Part shown: positions 33,653-42,770 of the stretch, piece by piece
Layout of the letters: every line of letters starts with the position of its first letter
Position numbering within the stretch: the first letter of the stretch is position 1
Virus record (IMG/VR): IMGVR_UViG_3300042383_000120
Coordinates: 1-64,000 of that record
Strand: one strand, 5' to 3'
DNA length: 64,000 nt
DNA from: a virus
The notes under the pieces: model-generated
Database searches by the model: none
The model's input: the letters and a program-made list of their open reading frames with translations, nothing else
What the model was told of the DNA's origin: nothing
Position numbers and translations under genes: made by a program

Positions 33653-34675
33653 TCACGCCGCGATGGTTGTCCAGATGGTCGCCGGTACAGGCTCCACCTC
33701 TGTCCATGGATTTATAGCATCTGGATCGACCTCCGTCCACGCCGAACCGGGGGATGGAGATATCGCCGCCCAAGATGTGGGCGGTACCGGATTGAGTGGG
33801 TCCCAAGACGTGCCCGGGTTTGGAACGATCTGTCCCCAGACAATGACCTGACCGACGCGCCCTGTGGCGCTGACGCCAAGCGGAATGACGACTGCGGAGC
33901 CAGTGACAGTGACGGAGCCGACAGCGCCAGAAGCAGAGACACCAACAACCGGGACATCAGCGCCAGCCTCAATGGTGACGTTGCCGACAGCAGCAGAAGC
34001 AGATACGCCCGTTGGAAGGACTAGGGCAGAGCCCGTAGCAACAGCGGTCCCGAGCTGCGCGGTGGCGGAAACCCCTGTGACCTGCACGTCCGCGCCCGCG
34101 GCGATAGCTACGCTGCCAACCTGCCCGGACGCCGAAACATCAGTCGGGAGCACGAGGGCAGTACCCGTAGCGGTGAGTGTGCCGACCTGCCCAGAGCCTT
34201 CCACGCCCGTAGGCAGCACGAGAGCAGTGCCAGTAGCAGTAGCCGTGCCAACCTGATTGGTTGCCGAAACACCGTCAGGGAAGACGTTGGCCGCGGCGGA
34301 CACAGCAACGGTTCCCAAGGACGCAGTTGCGGAGACGCCATCAGGGAGGATCGTAGCGCCGCCCGTGACCACGACATCACCGACAAAGACTGCGGCCTCG
34401 ACGCCAGAGACATCCACATCGGCATTGGCTTGGACCGTGACGGAGCCAACACCTGCGGATGCGGAGACCCCAGAGACGAAAACGAGAGCGGTGCCTGTAA
34501 CGACGACGGAGCCAAGGTCAGCGGAGGCGGAGACGCCCGTGAGGATGGCCGCGGCAGGAGCACTGACGCCCCCAACAGCGGTGCCCGCGGAGACACCGAG
34601 GACACTTACAATGACATCAGCAGCTTCGCCGAGGTCCGAGAACGGGGCCGCGGAGAAGGGACTAAAGCCAAACAT
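33653..34675 (-). CDS. Repetitive beta-structured tail-associated protein, 340 aa
   Basis: Starts MFGFSPFSAAPFSDLGE, then about eleven 22-residue units alternate LPTGVSATAQLGTAVATGSALV-like strands, a pattern expected for a beta-solenoid or triple-stranded fibre shaft. The last 55 residues hold four spaced Trp segments (GTSWDPLNP, TSWAAISPS, NPWTEVEPV, TIWTTIAA). Similar Trp/Pro tails occur at the ends of small phage tail proteins. It lies between the two fibre genes, so a fibre or tail-spike accessory is likely. No enzyme motif. Confidence 0.65.
   Translation of the reverse strand: MFGFSPFSAAPFSDLGEAADVIVSVLGVSAGTAVGGVSAPAAAILTGVSASADLGSVVVTGTALVFVSGVSASAGVGSVTVQANADVDVSGVEAAVFVGDVVVTGGATILPDGVSATASLGTVAVSAAANVFPDGVSATNQVGTATATGTALVLPTGVEGSGQVGTLTATGTALVLPTDVSASGQVGSVAIAAGADVQVTGVSATAQLGTAVATGSALVLPTGVSASAAVGNVTIEAGADVPVVGVSASGAVGSVTVTGSAVVIPLGVSATGRVGQVIVWGQIVPNPGTSWDPLNPVPPTSWAAISPSPGSAWTEVDPDAINPWTEVEPVPATIWTTIAA
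33850..34640 (-). repeat. 66 bp repeats in the beta-structured tail protein
   Basis: About eleven 22-residue units with LPTGVSATAQLGTAVATGSA character. Boundaries approximate. Confidence 0.8.
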
Positions 34676-34728
34676 GATGTCCCTCCTCTCTCGGGCTTAC
34701 GGCACTATACCACGGGGTGTGGTCATGG

Positions 34729-35130
34729 TCACTCCGGCTTTGTTGGCCAGACCACGCTGTGCGGGAAGCCGGACTGCGCCGTGATGTCGAGAAGTGCGCG
34801 GCGGTAGGCTGCCCACTCGGCCTGCTTTTCGGCAGTTAGATCGGCCCAGCGGAGCGGGTTGCTGACAACGGGGTCAACCTCATATGCCAGCTTGTAATCA
34901 CGTTCTGCGCGGACAGCTTCTGCGGCTGCGGCGTCAAGCTCTGCCTGCGTCGGAGGAACGTAGGCTGCGGTCTCAGGGTCTGCGTCCATTTGAGCGTGAA
35001 GCGTAACTACGTCGATCTGCGCCCCGGTGTCGTTTGGGTTACAGGTGAAGGGTATCCAGCCAAAGATTTCATGCTCGATTTCGCAGTCGATCCAGCCGTT
35101 TGCGAGGCGCTTTGCGTTGCGGTAGTTCAC
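34729..35130 (-). CDS. Tail fibre assembly chaperone-like protein, 133 aa
   Basis: The C-terminal 50 residues (LTAEKQAEWAAYRRALLDI, then GFPHSVVWPTKPE) match the phage tail assembly chaperone pattern (W-x-x-YR-x-ALRDIP...FP...WP). The N-terminal half has GWIDCEIEHEIFGWIPFTC, a compact beta segment. Genes of this family follow fibre genes and help the fibre tip to fold or attach. Here it is 1 nt from the stop of the 1542 aa fibre gene, which supports the assignment. Confidence 0.8.
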   Translation of the reverse strand: MNYRNAKRLANGWIDCEIEHEIFGWIPFTCNPNDTGAQIDVVTLHAQMDADPETAAYVPPTQAELDAAAAEAVRAERDYKLAYEVDPVVSNPLRWADLTAEKQAEWAAYRRALLDITAQSGFPHSVVWPTKPE

Positions 35131-35131
35131 G

Positions 35132-38100
35132 TTAGGAAATCCTCAAGAAGACGGTAGAACCTTGTCTTTGCGAACCTGCGCCTCCGCCACTGGAGATGTT
35201 TTGCAAGTAACCCATGTTTCTCCACGTCCCGGACGGGGTTCCACTTGAAGGTACAACCGGGGATGAGCCCGAGGTAGTTGCGCTGGCACCAGCATAACGA
35301 AGGTTTGACCCTGCAAAAGTGTTTCCAGCGGCATAGTCAGTGTCTGTGTCCAGGGCTAAAACAAGGAACGCGTAGCTGCCAACCGCACCAGCGGCCAAGT
35401 CAGCCGTGGCCGAACCAACCTGTGCGGATGTCGGAGCGGGAAGGCTCGTTAGGCTGGCACCGCTGCCAGCAAAAGCCGTGGCGGTTACTGAACCAGCCAT
35501 AGTCAGGTTGCCCGACATGTCCATCTGGAGGCGGTTTGCTGGAGCCGACCACCCCCCAATGCGGAACACGTTGTCGCTGTCTAGGCCCATGTTGACGGCG
35601 TAGGACCCGCCGCGATGGAACGACATGACAGCACCATTGCCGCCAGTGGAGTAGGCTTGTAGAGATGCGTTGCCTACCGACGCCCCGGTGTCTTGACTCG
35701 AGGTGAAGTACGACTGACCATTCACTGTGCCGCCAGTCAGGGGGAGGGCATAGGAGCCGTAGTTGCCGCTGTCCAGAACGGTACGCCAAGACTGCCAAGT
35801 CCCGTTGTTCTTGCCACGAAGAGCAATCTGGCCGGACCTGTAGTCAGCGGCAATCTGATGCTGCCAAGAAGAGCTATACGCCTGAGAGTACAGAGCACCG
35901 TCGGTGGCGTTGCCAGTGAAGTTCGGGACACCAGCCGTGTAGTAGGTGATGCCGTTGCTGTCCAAGGTGTCTGCGTTGACAGCGGAATTGGAGCCGGTGT
36001 TTCTAAAGCCAAACCCATCAATCTGGTCAGCCGTCGTCGCGGTCGCGGCGTTGCCCGTGATATTGATGCCCCAGTTACCCGAGGCACCAGAGCCAGTCAG
36101 GGAGGGGGCGTAGGAGGTGTAGTTGCTACTGTCCAGAACGGTGGCCTGAGTACCGCCGCCGTAGGTGTTCTTGAAGCAGTAGAGGGTTCCGCCCTGCCAG
36201 TAGAACTGCCATCCATAGCCGTTCCTATGGAAGCCGGAGAGGTTTCCGTCCGTAGCCTGCATGAGACTGGTGCTTGAGTCCTCAAACTCCAAGCCAGCCC
36301 AGCCGTTGCGGGTGCCGATGACCTTCCAAGAGCCATACGTCCCGTTGTTGGGGAAAATATGTGCGTTATTGGTGGTGGAGTAGATGCCGTAACTCCCGTT
36401 GAACTGTATCCAGTTGTCAGGGATGAGGTACCCGCTGCCGTTCCGGGCGGCGGTGTAGGTGGTGAGGTTGCCGCTATGGACGACGGCCCTCCAAGGATTT
36501 AGCGTGTTGGTGTCTCCGTTCCGAGTCCTGAACGCCAGATCATTGCCGCCGTTGTACGTGGCATTGAGCCACAGGTCATAGCCTCCACCAGTGCTGAACC
36601 GAGCGACAGGGCCGGTATACGGGGCATTGACCGAGTACGTGAACCCCGTGGAGTTGCTATCCATAGTGTTCGCGTCAAGGGTGAAGCCTTGATAGTACAT
36701 GATGTTGGAGGGCTTGCTGGAGACGTTACCCCAAGCAACGGAGCCTGCGCTGTCGGCATAACCTGCTCGTGTCTTTCTCCACGACCCCCAAGAGCCACCC
36801 TCCCGATCACGCACATAAATGTAGGTGTTTGCGTCTTGCGCGGCGCGGGGCCAGTAGAACTGAGAGCCGTACTGGGACAGTGGGTAATCGTTCCCAAGGC
36901 CCATAGTGAAGCCATAGAATTGATCCGATGTGTCCACGGTCGGACCATTTGTGCCACCTTGGAGGTATCTGGCACCAAAATCAGAAACTGCGTTAAAGTC
37001 TGTCTGGGTGTTGTGGTTTTGCCCCATATTGTTGTAGAACTGCGGCGGCGAAAGCCCATCTACTGAGCCTGCATCTCCCGTGATGGAAATGCCCCAAGTG
37101 CCAGTGTTCTGGACATACTGTGTGCCAGTGTTGTCCGCTCCGCCCTTCCACAAGTCTCCATCAGGCCCCATGACGGCAACAATAGAACTCGCACCATTTC
37201 CAAAGGTGACGCCGTTAGTCCCGGCGTAATAATTCAAATAGGTGGCATTGGCGGAGGCGGCGGGGTCAAGGTGAAGGTTTCCATCCGTAGTGACGACGGA
37301 CGCCATTTCTGTCCCGGTCGCCGTGCGGCCATTGCCTCCCACGCGCAGTGAGCTGCCCCAAGTGGAGTTCGGGCCGAAGGTCATGTGGCTGTCGCCCGGA
37401 ACCCCGATGTTGGCCCCCAGAGAGATCGAGCCGCCCTGCGGATCAAGGCTTATGTTGGTCGCGTTAAGAGTCAAGCTGCCGTAGGTTGATGTTCCCCGAT
37501 TGTAGGACAGAACATATGCAGTGCCACCGGATACGCCGACCTCCGCTGCAAGCGCATTGTTTCCAGAGCCACCTCCATACCAACCCGTGAAGCGACCTTG
37601 CCCTGTAGCGGCGATGTCCCCGCTAAAGTTTCGCTGGGAGGTGGTCGCAGCGTTGCCCGTGACGTTGATCGCCCAGTTACCCGAGGCTCCAGTGCCGGTG
37701 AGGGACGGGGCGTAGGAGTTGTAGCTGGCGCTGGTGAGAAGTTCGCTCCAGCTGGTCGACCCGTTATTGTTCGTGTTCCTCATGTACCATTGCTGGGTGA
37801 AGAAGCCGCCAGCAAGCTGCATCGAGAAGTAGTTTGAGTCGTTGCTGTGGGTGGAGGCAATCATGTGTTGCCACGTGCCATCGTTCCGTGGCCATCCCTC
37901 GGCGGTCGTCCCGGTGTCGTGCTCGTAGAACCCAGACTCCGTCCGTGTCGTGATGTCGGCCTTGTTTACGGCGTCCCCAGAGAACGTCGGATTTGTAGTG
38001 CTGGCGGAGGTTGTCGCGGACGTAGCGGTCGCGGCGTTTCCACTGATCGCGATGTTCCACGTCCCCGAAGCGCCCCCACCCGTCTTGGTCGGTGCGTCGT

Positions 38101-39760
38101 TGGCGATCTCAGCGTTCACGAAGGCCGTGGTGGCAATCTGCGTGGTGTCGGTGCCCACAGAGGCTGTCGGGGCAGTCGGGGTACCACTGAGCGCCGGAGA
38201 GGCAAGTGGGGCCTTTGCATTGAGCTGCGTTTGGATCGCCGACGTAACGCCAGATGTATAGTTCAGCTCGGTCGCCGTGGCGGTGAGGCCAAGGTTATTT
38301 AGCGCTTGACCAGCGGTGGTCGCGCCCGTGCCGCCATTCGCTATGGCTACGGTTCCAGTGACGTTGCTTGCAGTCCCGGTAACAGAGATACCCCAAGAGC
38401 CAGAGGCACCCACACCCGTCGTGCTGGGGGCTCCAATCAGCGACGGAGTGACGGTGACGGAGGCCAACCCAGTGACGTGACCAAAGGTGTCGAGGGTGAC
38501 GTCCTGAACGAATGTAGCACCGCTGTTGTCCACGCTCGACTGCGAGGACGTGTCAGCGTGGGAAAGGCCACTTGCGTCCTGAGTCAGGCCGCTACCAGCG
38601 GCAACGGAGAAGGTCGTACCCGCAAGGCCAATACCGTTGCCAGCCGAGTAGGTCGTGTCGGTCGAGGTGATCGTGAAGTTCGGGTATGTTCCCGAGATCG
38701 ACGTCGCTCCGCCCTGCGTCAGCGTGACCGTCTGGTCGGGGGCGGTGTTTGTGATGACGTTGTTGGTGACGGAGATGGCCGTGCCAGCCGTGTAGACCGC
38801 CGTGGCTGCGATCTGCGTGAACGTGATGTTCGTCGTACCGAAGGTGATGGTGCCCTCGGTGTTGCAGACATAGAGCTCACCAGCGCCTGTGTTGCCCTGT
38901 TGCACGAAGAATGCGTCACCAGCACCCAGTGCATCAGGGTCGCTGGGGCCATAGCTGTCGGTGTCCGTCGAGCGGGTCAGGACCCAGTTTGTGCTGCCTG
39001 AGCCCGTGCTGGTGACGACATAGACGCCGTTCTGGGTCTGGTCGGTCTGCTCATACACCAGAACGCGGTCGTTGGTGGCCACGGTCACACCGTCGATCAC
39101 AAGGGCGACCTGCGTCCCAGCGTTGGTCAGGGTGGCTCCAACACCAGAGGTGCCGTTGTTGTACGTCGCGTTCAGGTTGGCCGGATTCTCAACCCGCACA
39201 GGCGCGTGGTAGTGGATGCCCGCCGAGGCAATGGTGTCCACATACTCCTTGGTCGCCGCCTGCAGCGGCAGGGTCGGGTCGGCAGGTAGCAGGATCGGCA
39301 CCGTCGTCGTGATGGTGCTGTTCTCGACCTTGAGGCGCTCAGTGCCCCCGGTCTCCACGGACACAGTGTCAGCTGCGGGGAAGCGGATGGCAGTGTTGGT
39401 GTCGCCGTCATGGATAATCTTGTCAGAGACAAGAAGGTCGCCATTGGCGTCCAGATAGACGGACTTCGATGCGGCGTAGGAGATGAAGATGTTCTTGACA
39501 CCGGCACCCCAGCTCACGGCAGAGCCGCCGTTGCTGGACGCGAGGATCGTCGTTCGGGCTAGGGTTGGCCCCGTGGTCGAGTAAGTGCCAATACCGACCT
39601 CCCAGTCGGTGTCATTGGTGATCGCGTAGTATGTCGTGTCCCCATCGGCCATCACAGCCCCAAAGGACTGATAGCCAGTGGCGGCACCTAGCAGGGCATA
39701 ACTGGACGTGCCTGTGGTGCTCGTGGTTTCTTGGACACGATCAGCTACTACGAGAGCCAT
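35132..39760 (-). CDS. Large tail fibre protein, 1542 aa
   Basis: The N-terminus (VVADRVQETTSTTGTSSYAL) and the next 120 residues are the standard fibre head found in many phages (ITNDTDWEVGIGTYSTTGPT). A collar-type region with LQAATKEYVDTIASAGIHYH and NRVLVYEQTDQTQNGVYVV follows. The long shaft carries repeated SYAPSLTGTGASGNWAINVT-type units. The end (GSQRQGSTVFLRIS) is typical of a fibre tip. It probably contacts the host receptor together with the 917 aa fibre. The codon usage and AT/GC skew look like those of its neighbours. Confidence 0.88.
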   Translation of the reverse strand: MALVVADRVQETTSTTGTSSYALLGAATGYQSFGAVMADGDTTYYAITNDTDWEVGIGTYSTTGPTLARTTILASSNGGSAVSWGAGVKNIFISYAASKSVYLDANGDLLVSDKIIHDGDTNTAIRFPAADTVSVETGGTERLKVENSTITTTVPILLPADPTLPLQAATKEYVDTIASAGIHYHAPVRVENPANLNATYNNGTSGVGATLTNAGTQVALVIDGVTVATNDRVLVYEQTDQTQNGVYVVTSTGSGSTNWVLTRSTDTDSYGPSDPDALGAGDAFFVQQGNTGAGELYVCNTEGTITFGTTNITFTQIAATAVYTAGTAISVTNNVITNTAPDQTVTLTQGGATSISGTYPNFTITSTDTTYSAGNGIGLAGTTFSVAAGSGLTQDASGLSHADTSSQSSVDNSGATFVQDVTLDTFGHVTGLASVTVTPSLIGAPSTTGVGASGSWGISVTGTASNVTGTVAIANGGTGATTAGQALNNLGLTATATELNYTSGVTSAIQTQLNAKAPLASPALSGTPTAPTASVGTDTTQIATTAFVNAEIANDAPTKTGGGASGTWNIAISGNAATATSATTSASTTNPTFSGDAVNKADITTRTESGFYEHDTGTTAEGWPRNDGTWQHMIASTHSNDSNYFSMQLAGGFFTQQWYMRNTNNNGSTSWSELLTSASYNSYAPSLTGTGASGNWAINVTGNAATTSQRNFSGDIAATGQGRFTGWYGGGSGNNALAAEVGVSGGTAYVLSYNRGTSTYGSLTLNATNISLDPQGGSISLGANIGVPGDSHMTFGPNSTWGSSLRVGGNGRTATGTEMASVVTTDGNLHLDPAASANATYLNYYAGTNGVTFGNGASSIVAVMGPDGDLWKGGADNTGTQYVQNTGTWGISITGDAGSVDGLSPPQFYNNMGQNHNTQTDFNAVSDFGARYLQGGTNGPTVDTSDQFYGFTMGLGNDYPLSQYGSQFYWPRAAQDANTYIYVRDREGGSWGSWRKTRAGYADSAGSVAWGNVSSKPSNIMYYQGFTLDANTMDSNSTGFTYSVNAPYTGPVARFSTGGGYDLWLNATYNGGNDLAFRTRNGDTNTLNPWRAVVHSGNLTTYTAARNGSGYLIPDNWIQFNGSYGIYSTTNNAHIFPNNGTYGSWKVIGTRNGWAGLEFEDSSTSLMQATDGNLSGFHRNGYGWQFYWQGGTLYCFKNTYGGGTQATVLDSSNYTSYAPSLTGSGASGNWGINITGNAATATTADQIDGFGFRNTGSNSAVNADTLDSNGITYYTAGVPNFTGNATDGALYSQAYSSSWQHQIAADYRSGQIALRGKNNGTWQSWRTVLDSGNYGSYALPLTGGTVNGQSYFTSSQDTGASVGNASLQAYSTGGNGAVMSFHRGGSYAVNMGLDSDNVFRIGGWSAPANRLQMDMSGNLTMAGSVTATAFAGSGASLTSLPAPTSAQVGSATADLAAGAVGSYAFLVLALDTDTDYAAGNTFAGSNLRYAGASATTSGSSPVVPSSGTPSGTWRNMGYLQNISSGGGAGSQRQGSTVFLRIS

Positions 39761-39769
39761 GGCAGCTCC

Positions 39770-40213
39770 TTATGCGATACGGATGATTGCGTTCGAGGCG
39801 TCCGCCGTGGGGAACTGGATGGTGAAGGTGCCCGACGTGGAAATCTTGTCGCCGCCGAAGTCCAGCACCGCCACCGCAGGGTTGGTGTAGGTGTGGGTCG
39901 GGGTCGAGTTATAGATCAGAGCGCCACGAGCGTTGATGGTTGCCGACGTGAACGAGATGTCGTCGAAGTCCGTGAACGCAGTGGTGCCCGAGGTGGTCGG
40001 GGTGACGTTGGTCAGGTTCCCGCCGCCAGCCGAGTAGCTACCGGAGTTTGCGACCTCGTTGCTTGAGGTGTAAGCGGTGGTGGTAGCGTCCAAAGTCGCT
40101 GCGCTCGAGTAGAGGGCGATCTTGAAGACGTCGCCACCGCTCGAGCGGAAGTCATGGACTGCCTCTAGGAGCTGGTCCTTGAACGAAGTGCACATTGCCT
40201 GAGTGATTGCCAT
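39770..40213 (-). CDS. Phage structural protein, 147 aa
   Basis: Begins MAITQAMCTSFKDQLLEAVH, followed by KIALYSSAATLDATTTAYT and a beta-rich Thr/Ser/Gly body, ending SNAIIRIA. This layout is common in short tail or decoration proteins of phages infecting Gram-negative bacteria. There is no defined biochemical function. It is located immediately upstream of the large fibre gene, so tail association is probable. Confidence 0.7.
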   Translation of the reverse strand: MAITQAMCTSFKDQLLEAVHDFRSSGGDVFKIALYSSAATLDATTTAYTSSNEVANSGSYSAGGGNLTNVTPTTSGTTAFTDFDDISFTSATINARGALIYNSTPTHTYTNPAVAVLDFGGDKISTSGTFTIQFPTADASNAIIRIA

Positions 40214-40222
40214 CGCGGCCTC

Positions 40223-40507
40223 CTATAGCTTTTGAATGGCCGCAGCCAGTTGTGGGTGCCCAGCCTCTACGAGCGCATTATACACGGTAACGCGGTCGTT
40301 GGTAACTGCCTCTTTCATATAGCGCGTGACCACGTGCACAATGGCAGCGCGGTAAGCTTTCGCCTGCTCGCGAATGGCCGGATGGGCCTCGTCAGAAACA
40401 CTGATGAGCTTAGCCGCACAAAGTTCAGCCAGCTCCTCGGGTGTGTGCCCGCGGCCCTCGGTGGTGGATACCGACACGACGCCGGGTAAAGCGGACCCCA
40501 TAAACAT
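40223..40507 (-). CDS. Hypothetical helical protein, 94 aa
   Basis: All-alpha after residue 20 (TPEELAELCAAKLISVSDEA, YRAAIVHVVTRYMKEAV) and Ala-rich, ending HPQLAAAIQKL. Similar small proteins sit between connector and tail genes in other podoviruses. Function unknown. ATG overlaps the stop of the connector gene. Confidence 0.6.
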   Translation of the reverse strand: MFMGSALPGVVSVSTTEGRGHTPEELAELCAAKLISVSDEAHPAIREQAKAYRAAIVHVVTRYMKEAVTNDRVTVYNALVEAGHPQLAAAIQKL

Positions 40508-41154
40508 CAGCCACTCCCAGATTTAACGCCGTCGCGGTAGTCATCCCGCTTAGAGCGTAGATCAATGCCGAAGAGCTGCGCCATAGCTTCCATGTACCGA
40601 TTTGTGTAGAGCTGCAGCATATCGGCGTCACCTTTGAGATAGGTGTAAGCCTCCACGAGGCTGCCGTATAGCAGGGCGGTCTCAGCGTTGGTTCCGAGCC
40701 ACGACGTGCCAGTATCCACAATGGACGGCGGGTCGTAGTAGTAATGGAGCTCGACGGTGAACACGCCGCTCGGAGTCGGGCCAAGGATGAAGTTGCCCTC
40801 GGTGCCAACCTGATCGCCGTCGAACTGCGCGTAGTACTTCGGAAGCCCCTGCGTAGACGGACCCGGATAGGCCTCGCGGATGAAGTTGACATCCTTGTCG
40901 TACAGGTAGCTGTAGTTCCCCGAGCCGTCTACGACAGCCAGAGAGAACACGGACAGGAAGTCAGACGGACGGGCAAGATATTGGTTGCCCGTCGTCGTTG
41001 CCGCGGTGACGTTCTTGCGCAGCTCAGGAATCTGCACCGACCGGTAGATGCGCTCCTCGGCCTGCTGAACGAACGTAGGGATGTTCGAGACAAAGCTCGT
41101 TTCCGAGGTCTCGAGATAATCCTGCAGGGCCTGAGTGAGCTCGGTGTAGTTCAT
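40507..41154 (-). CDS. Head-tail adaptor-like protein, 215 aa
   Basis: Starts MNYTELTQALQDYLETSETS, followed by FVQQAEERIYRSVQIPELRK, which is the N-terminal signature of phage adaptor proteins that bind beneath the portal. A beta-rich middle (VELHYYYDPPSIVDTGTSW) and a helical end (ALLYGSLVEAYTYLKGDADM) complete the pattern. With the 228 aa protein downstream it probably forms the head completion ring. Confidence 0.75.
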   Translation of the reverse strand: MNYTELTQALQDYLETSETSFVSNIPTFVQQAEERIYRSVQIPELRKNVTAATTTGNQYLARPSDFLSVFSLAVVDGSGNYSYLYDKDVNFIREAYPGPSTQGLPKYYAQFDGDQVGTEGNFILGPTPSGVFTVELHYYYDPPSIVDTGTSWLGTNAETALLYGSLVEAYTYLKGDADMLQLYTNRYMEAMAQLFGIDLRSKRDDYRDGVKSGSG

Positions 41155-41157
41155 CTG

Positions 41158-41394
41158 TTAGCCGTTCTTCCCGTAGGACCCGCCCTTTTTGGCAGCACCC
41201 ATGCCACGGCACTTGCCGCCCATGGCCATCTTCTTGGCAGCCTTGAGGTCTTCTTTGACCGCTTTGGCGTCAGTACCCTTCATGGCGCGCATGAGGTTGT
41301 AGTTTTCCATCAGATCAGCCGGACGGGGCTTCGGGCGAGGCGATTTCATCGGTTTGGCCTTCGGGCGCGGGGACTTGTCCATCTCATTCTCCAT
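41158..41394 (-). CDS. Small basic protein, 78 aa
   Basis: Lys/Pro/Arg-rich N-terminus (MDKSPRPKAKPMKSPRPKPR), then a helical segment and a Gly/Cys/Lys-rich end (KCRGMGAAKKGGSYGKNG). The 'KKGGxxxKxG' ending is shared by small basic proteins common in podovirus head genes. It may bind DNA or act as a head-interior packing protein (inference). ATG 41394, overlapping the upstream gene by 11 nt. Confidence 0.55.
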   Translation of the reverse strand: MENEMDKSPRPKAKPMKSPRPKPRPADLMENYNLMRAMKGTDAKAVKEDLKAAKKMAMGGKCRGMGAAKKGGSYGKNG

Positions 41395-41704
41395 CAGTTG
41401 TGACCACGGTCACGGTTCCAACAGACCCTACCATATACTCTGCAGGGTTCCAAACGGGATTCCAGCCGAACAATCCGTTGCCCGGGGCGTAGTCTGGACG
41501 CGGGTTCATGAGGGCCTGCGGGTCGTTGATTTTCACCCGACCCAGAAAGTTCTGTGGTTGGTCAGGGTCAACGATGTCGCGGCCCACTCGGAAGCCTGTC
41601 TTGACGCCGTTCTGATACTCCCAGACGAGGTCTGAGAGCTTATAGGTACGCCCACTGCGGTCGCAGATGCCGAGGGCTCTGCTTCCCCTTGCGTATGCGG
41701 GCAT
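41384..41704 (-). CDS. Conserved small virion-region protein, 106 aa
   Basis: Contains CDRSGRTYKLSDLVWEYQNG and GRDIVDPDQPQNFLGRV, a sequence pattern that recurs in podovirus and siphovirus head-tail modules. The CDRSG segment may be a single Cys metal-like site but lacks a partner. The C-terminal part is beta-rich. ATGA overlap with the connector gene. Function unknown. Confidence 0.65.
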   Translation of the reverse strand: MPAYARGSRALGICDRSGRTYKLSDLVWEYQNGVKTGFRVGRDIVDPDQPQNFLGRVKINDPQALMNPRPDYAPGNGLFGWNPVWNPAEYMVGSVGTVTVVTTDGE

Positions 41705-42390
41705 CAGACACCCCCGATCATCATCGTGTTGAACGGCACAAAGCTGACCGAGGAGCGGTCACGGTCTTCACCGGCTGCCAGATCGAACTGCTCGTCGTAG
41801 ACCTGCTTCAAGGGGGCAACCCGGGCGATTGCCTCGGGCTTCTTCATGGCGATGTAGTACGCCAACCCCGCGACGAGGGCGGGCACAAAGCGCGGAGGGA
41901 TGTTGGTGGTGTCTCCGCCGATGCCCGAAGCAAGGCCGTCAATGCCCTTGAGGCGGTAGTAGAACAGCGTGTAGCTCTGGGAGTTATCTGGCGTCGGCCA
42001 GAACGTCACCGTCGTACTCGTCGGCAGGCGCTGCACGAACACTTGGGTCGGGCGACCCGTGATCTGCTTGTTGGTCTGCTGGGCATAGGTTGACACAGAG
42101 ATGCGCTCGAGCGCGGTATCCGTCTGGGCAGTGCCCGTCCCGGTCCGCATCTGGTGCTCGATGATGTCAATTGTCCCGGTCGGCAGCGTGTATGTCGTGG
42201 TCCCCGCCACAAGGGCGAGAGTCCCAGCCTCAATAGTAAAAAGGTTCAGGCCACGGTTGGCCCACTCAAGCGTCATCAGGTTCAAGCTGCGTCGTGCAGT
42301 CTTGAGGTCATAACCCGAGCGCATCTCGAGACCGGCCCGCTCAAAGGCCTCTTCAAAGAGTTCCGGCAGATCGGGTACGATGACAGGCAT
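41704..42390 (-). CDS. Connector (P22 gp4-like) protein, 228 aa
   Basis: The N-terminal helical region (LPELFEEAFERAGLEMRSGY, then LKTARRSLNLMTLEWANRGL) and the central beta domain (VFVQRLPTSTTVTFWPTPDN, YTLFYYRLKGI) match phage head completion proteins of the gp4/adaptor type, including the FVPALVAGLAYYIAMKKPE helix. It probably joins portal to tail. ATG 42390. Confidence 0.72.
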   Translation of the reverse strand: MPVIVPDLPELFEEAFERAGLEMRSGYDLKTARRSLNLMTLEWANRGLNLFTIEAGTLALVAGTTTYTLPTGTIDIIEHQMRTGTGTAQTDTALERISVSTYAQQTNKQITGRPTQVFVQRLPTSTTVTFWPTPDNSQSYTLFYYRLKGIDGLASGIGGDTTNIPPRFVPALVAGLAYYIAMKKPEAIARVAPLKQVYDEQFDLAAGEDRDRSSVSFVPFNTMMIGGV

Positions 42391-42393
42391 GGT

Positions 42394-42768
42394 TTAGTCC
42401 CTGAATTTCGCGGTCTTCTTCGCGATACGTTTCGGCTGAGCCACGAACTGTTTGCCCTTGGCGGTGCCCTCGCGCTTGGCTCGGGTTGTTGCAGCATACT
42501 CTGCAGGGCTCAGCGCGTCACGTGCCTTCTTCGGGAGATAGCGTTCGCCGGTCTTACCAGACGGCTTACCGCTCTTGGTGCCCCAGTCTTCCTTAGTCCA
42601 CTTTGACATGGACTTCTGAGCGGCGGTCTTCTCACCTGAATAACCGCCGCCCTTTTCCTTGTAAATCTTACCAGCGAGCTGCATGGCACGGGCGGAGTGT
42701 TTCCCGCCCATCTTAGCCTTGGCTTGCGCCTTGGACTGTTCCCAGAGCTTCTCGTTGGTGCGGCCCAT
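42394..42768 (-). CDS. Basic DUF5872-like protein, 124 aa
   Basis: ATG 42768 (MGRTNEKLWEQSKAQAKAKM) is preferred over the upstream ATG at 42792, which would overlap the 51 aa gene. The body has KHSARAMQLAGKIYKEKGGG, then KWTKEDWGTKSGKPS and RYLPKKARDALSPAEYAATT, a lysine-rich pattern known as DUF5872 in phages and bacteria. It is extremely basic, so it probably binds DNA or is packaged in the head. No enzymatic site. Confidence 0.7.
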   Translation of the reverse strand: MGRTNEKLWEQSKAQAKAKMGGKHSARAMQLAGKIYKEKGGGYSGEKTAAQKSMSKWTKEDWGTKSGKPSGKTGERYLPKKARDALSPAEYAATTRAKREGTAKGKQFVAQPKRIAKKTAKFRD

Positions 42769-42770
42769 GG

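Noticed and set aside
30890-39760. Diversity-generating retroelement acting on the tail fibres
   Set aside because: No reverse transcriptase or template/variable repeat pair was seen.
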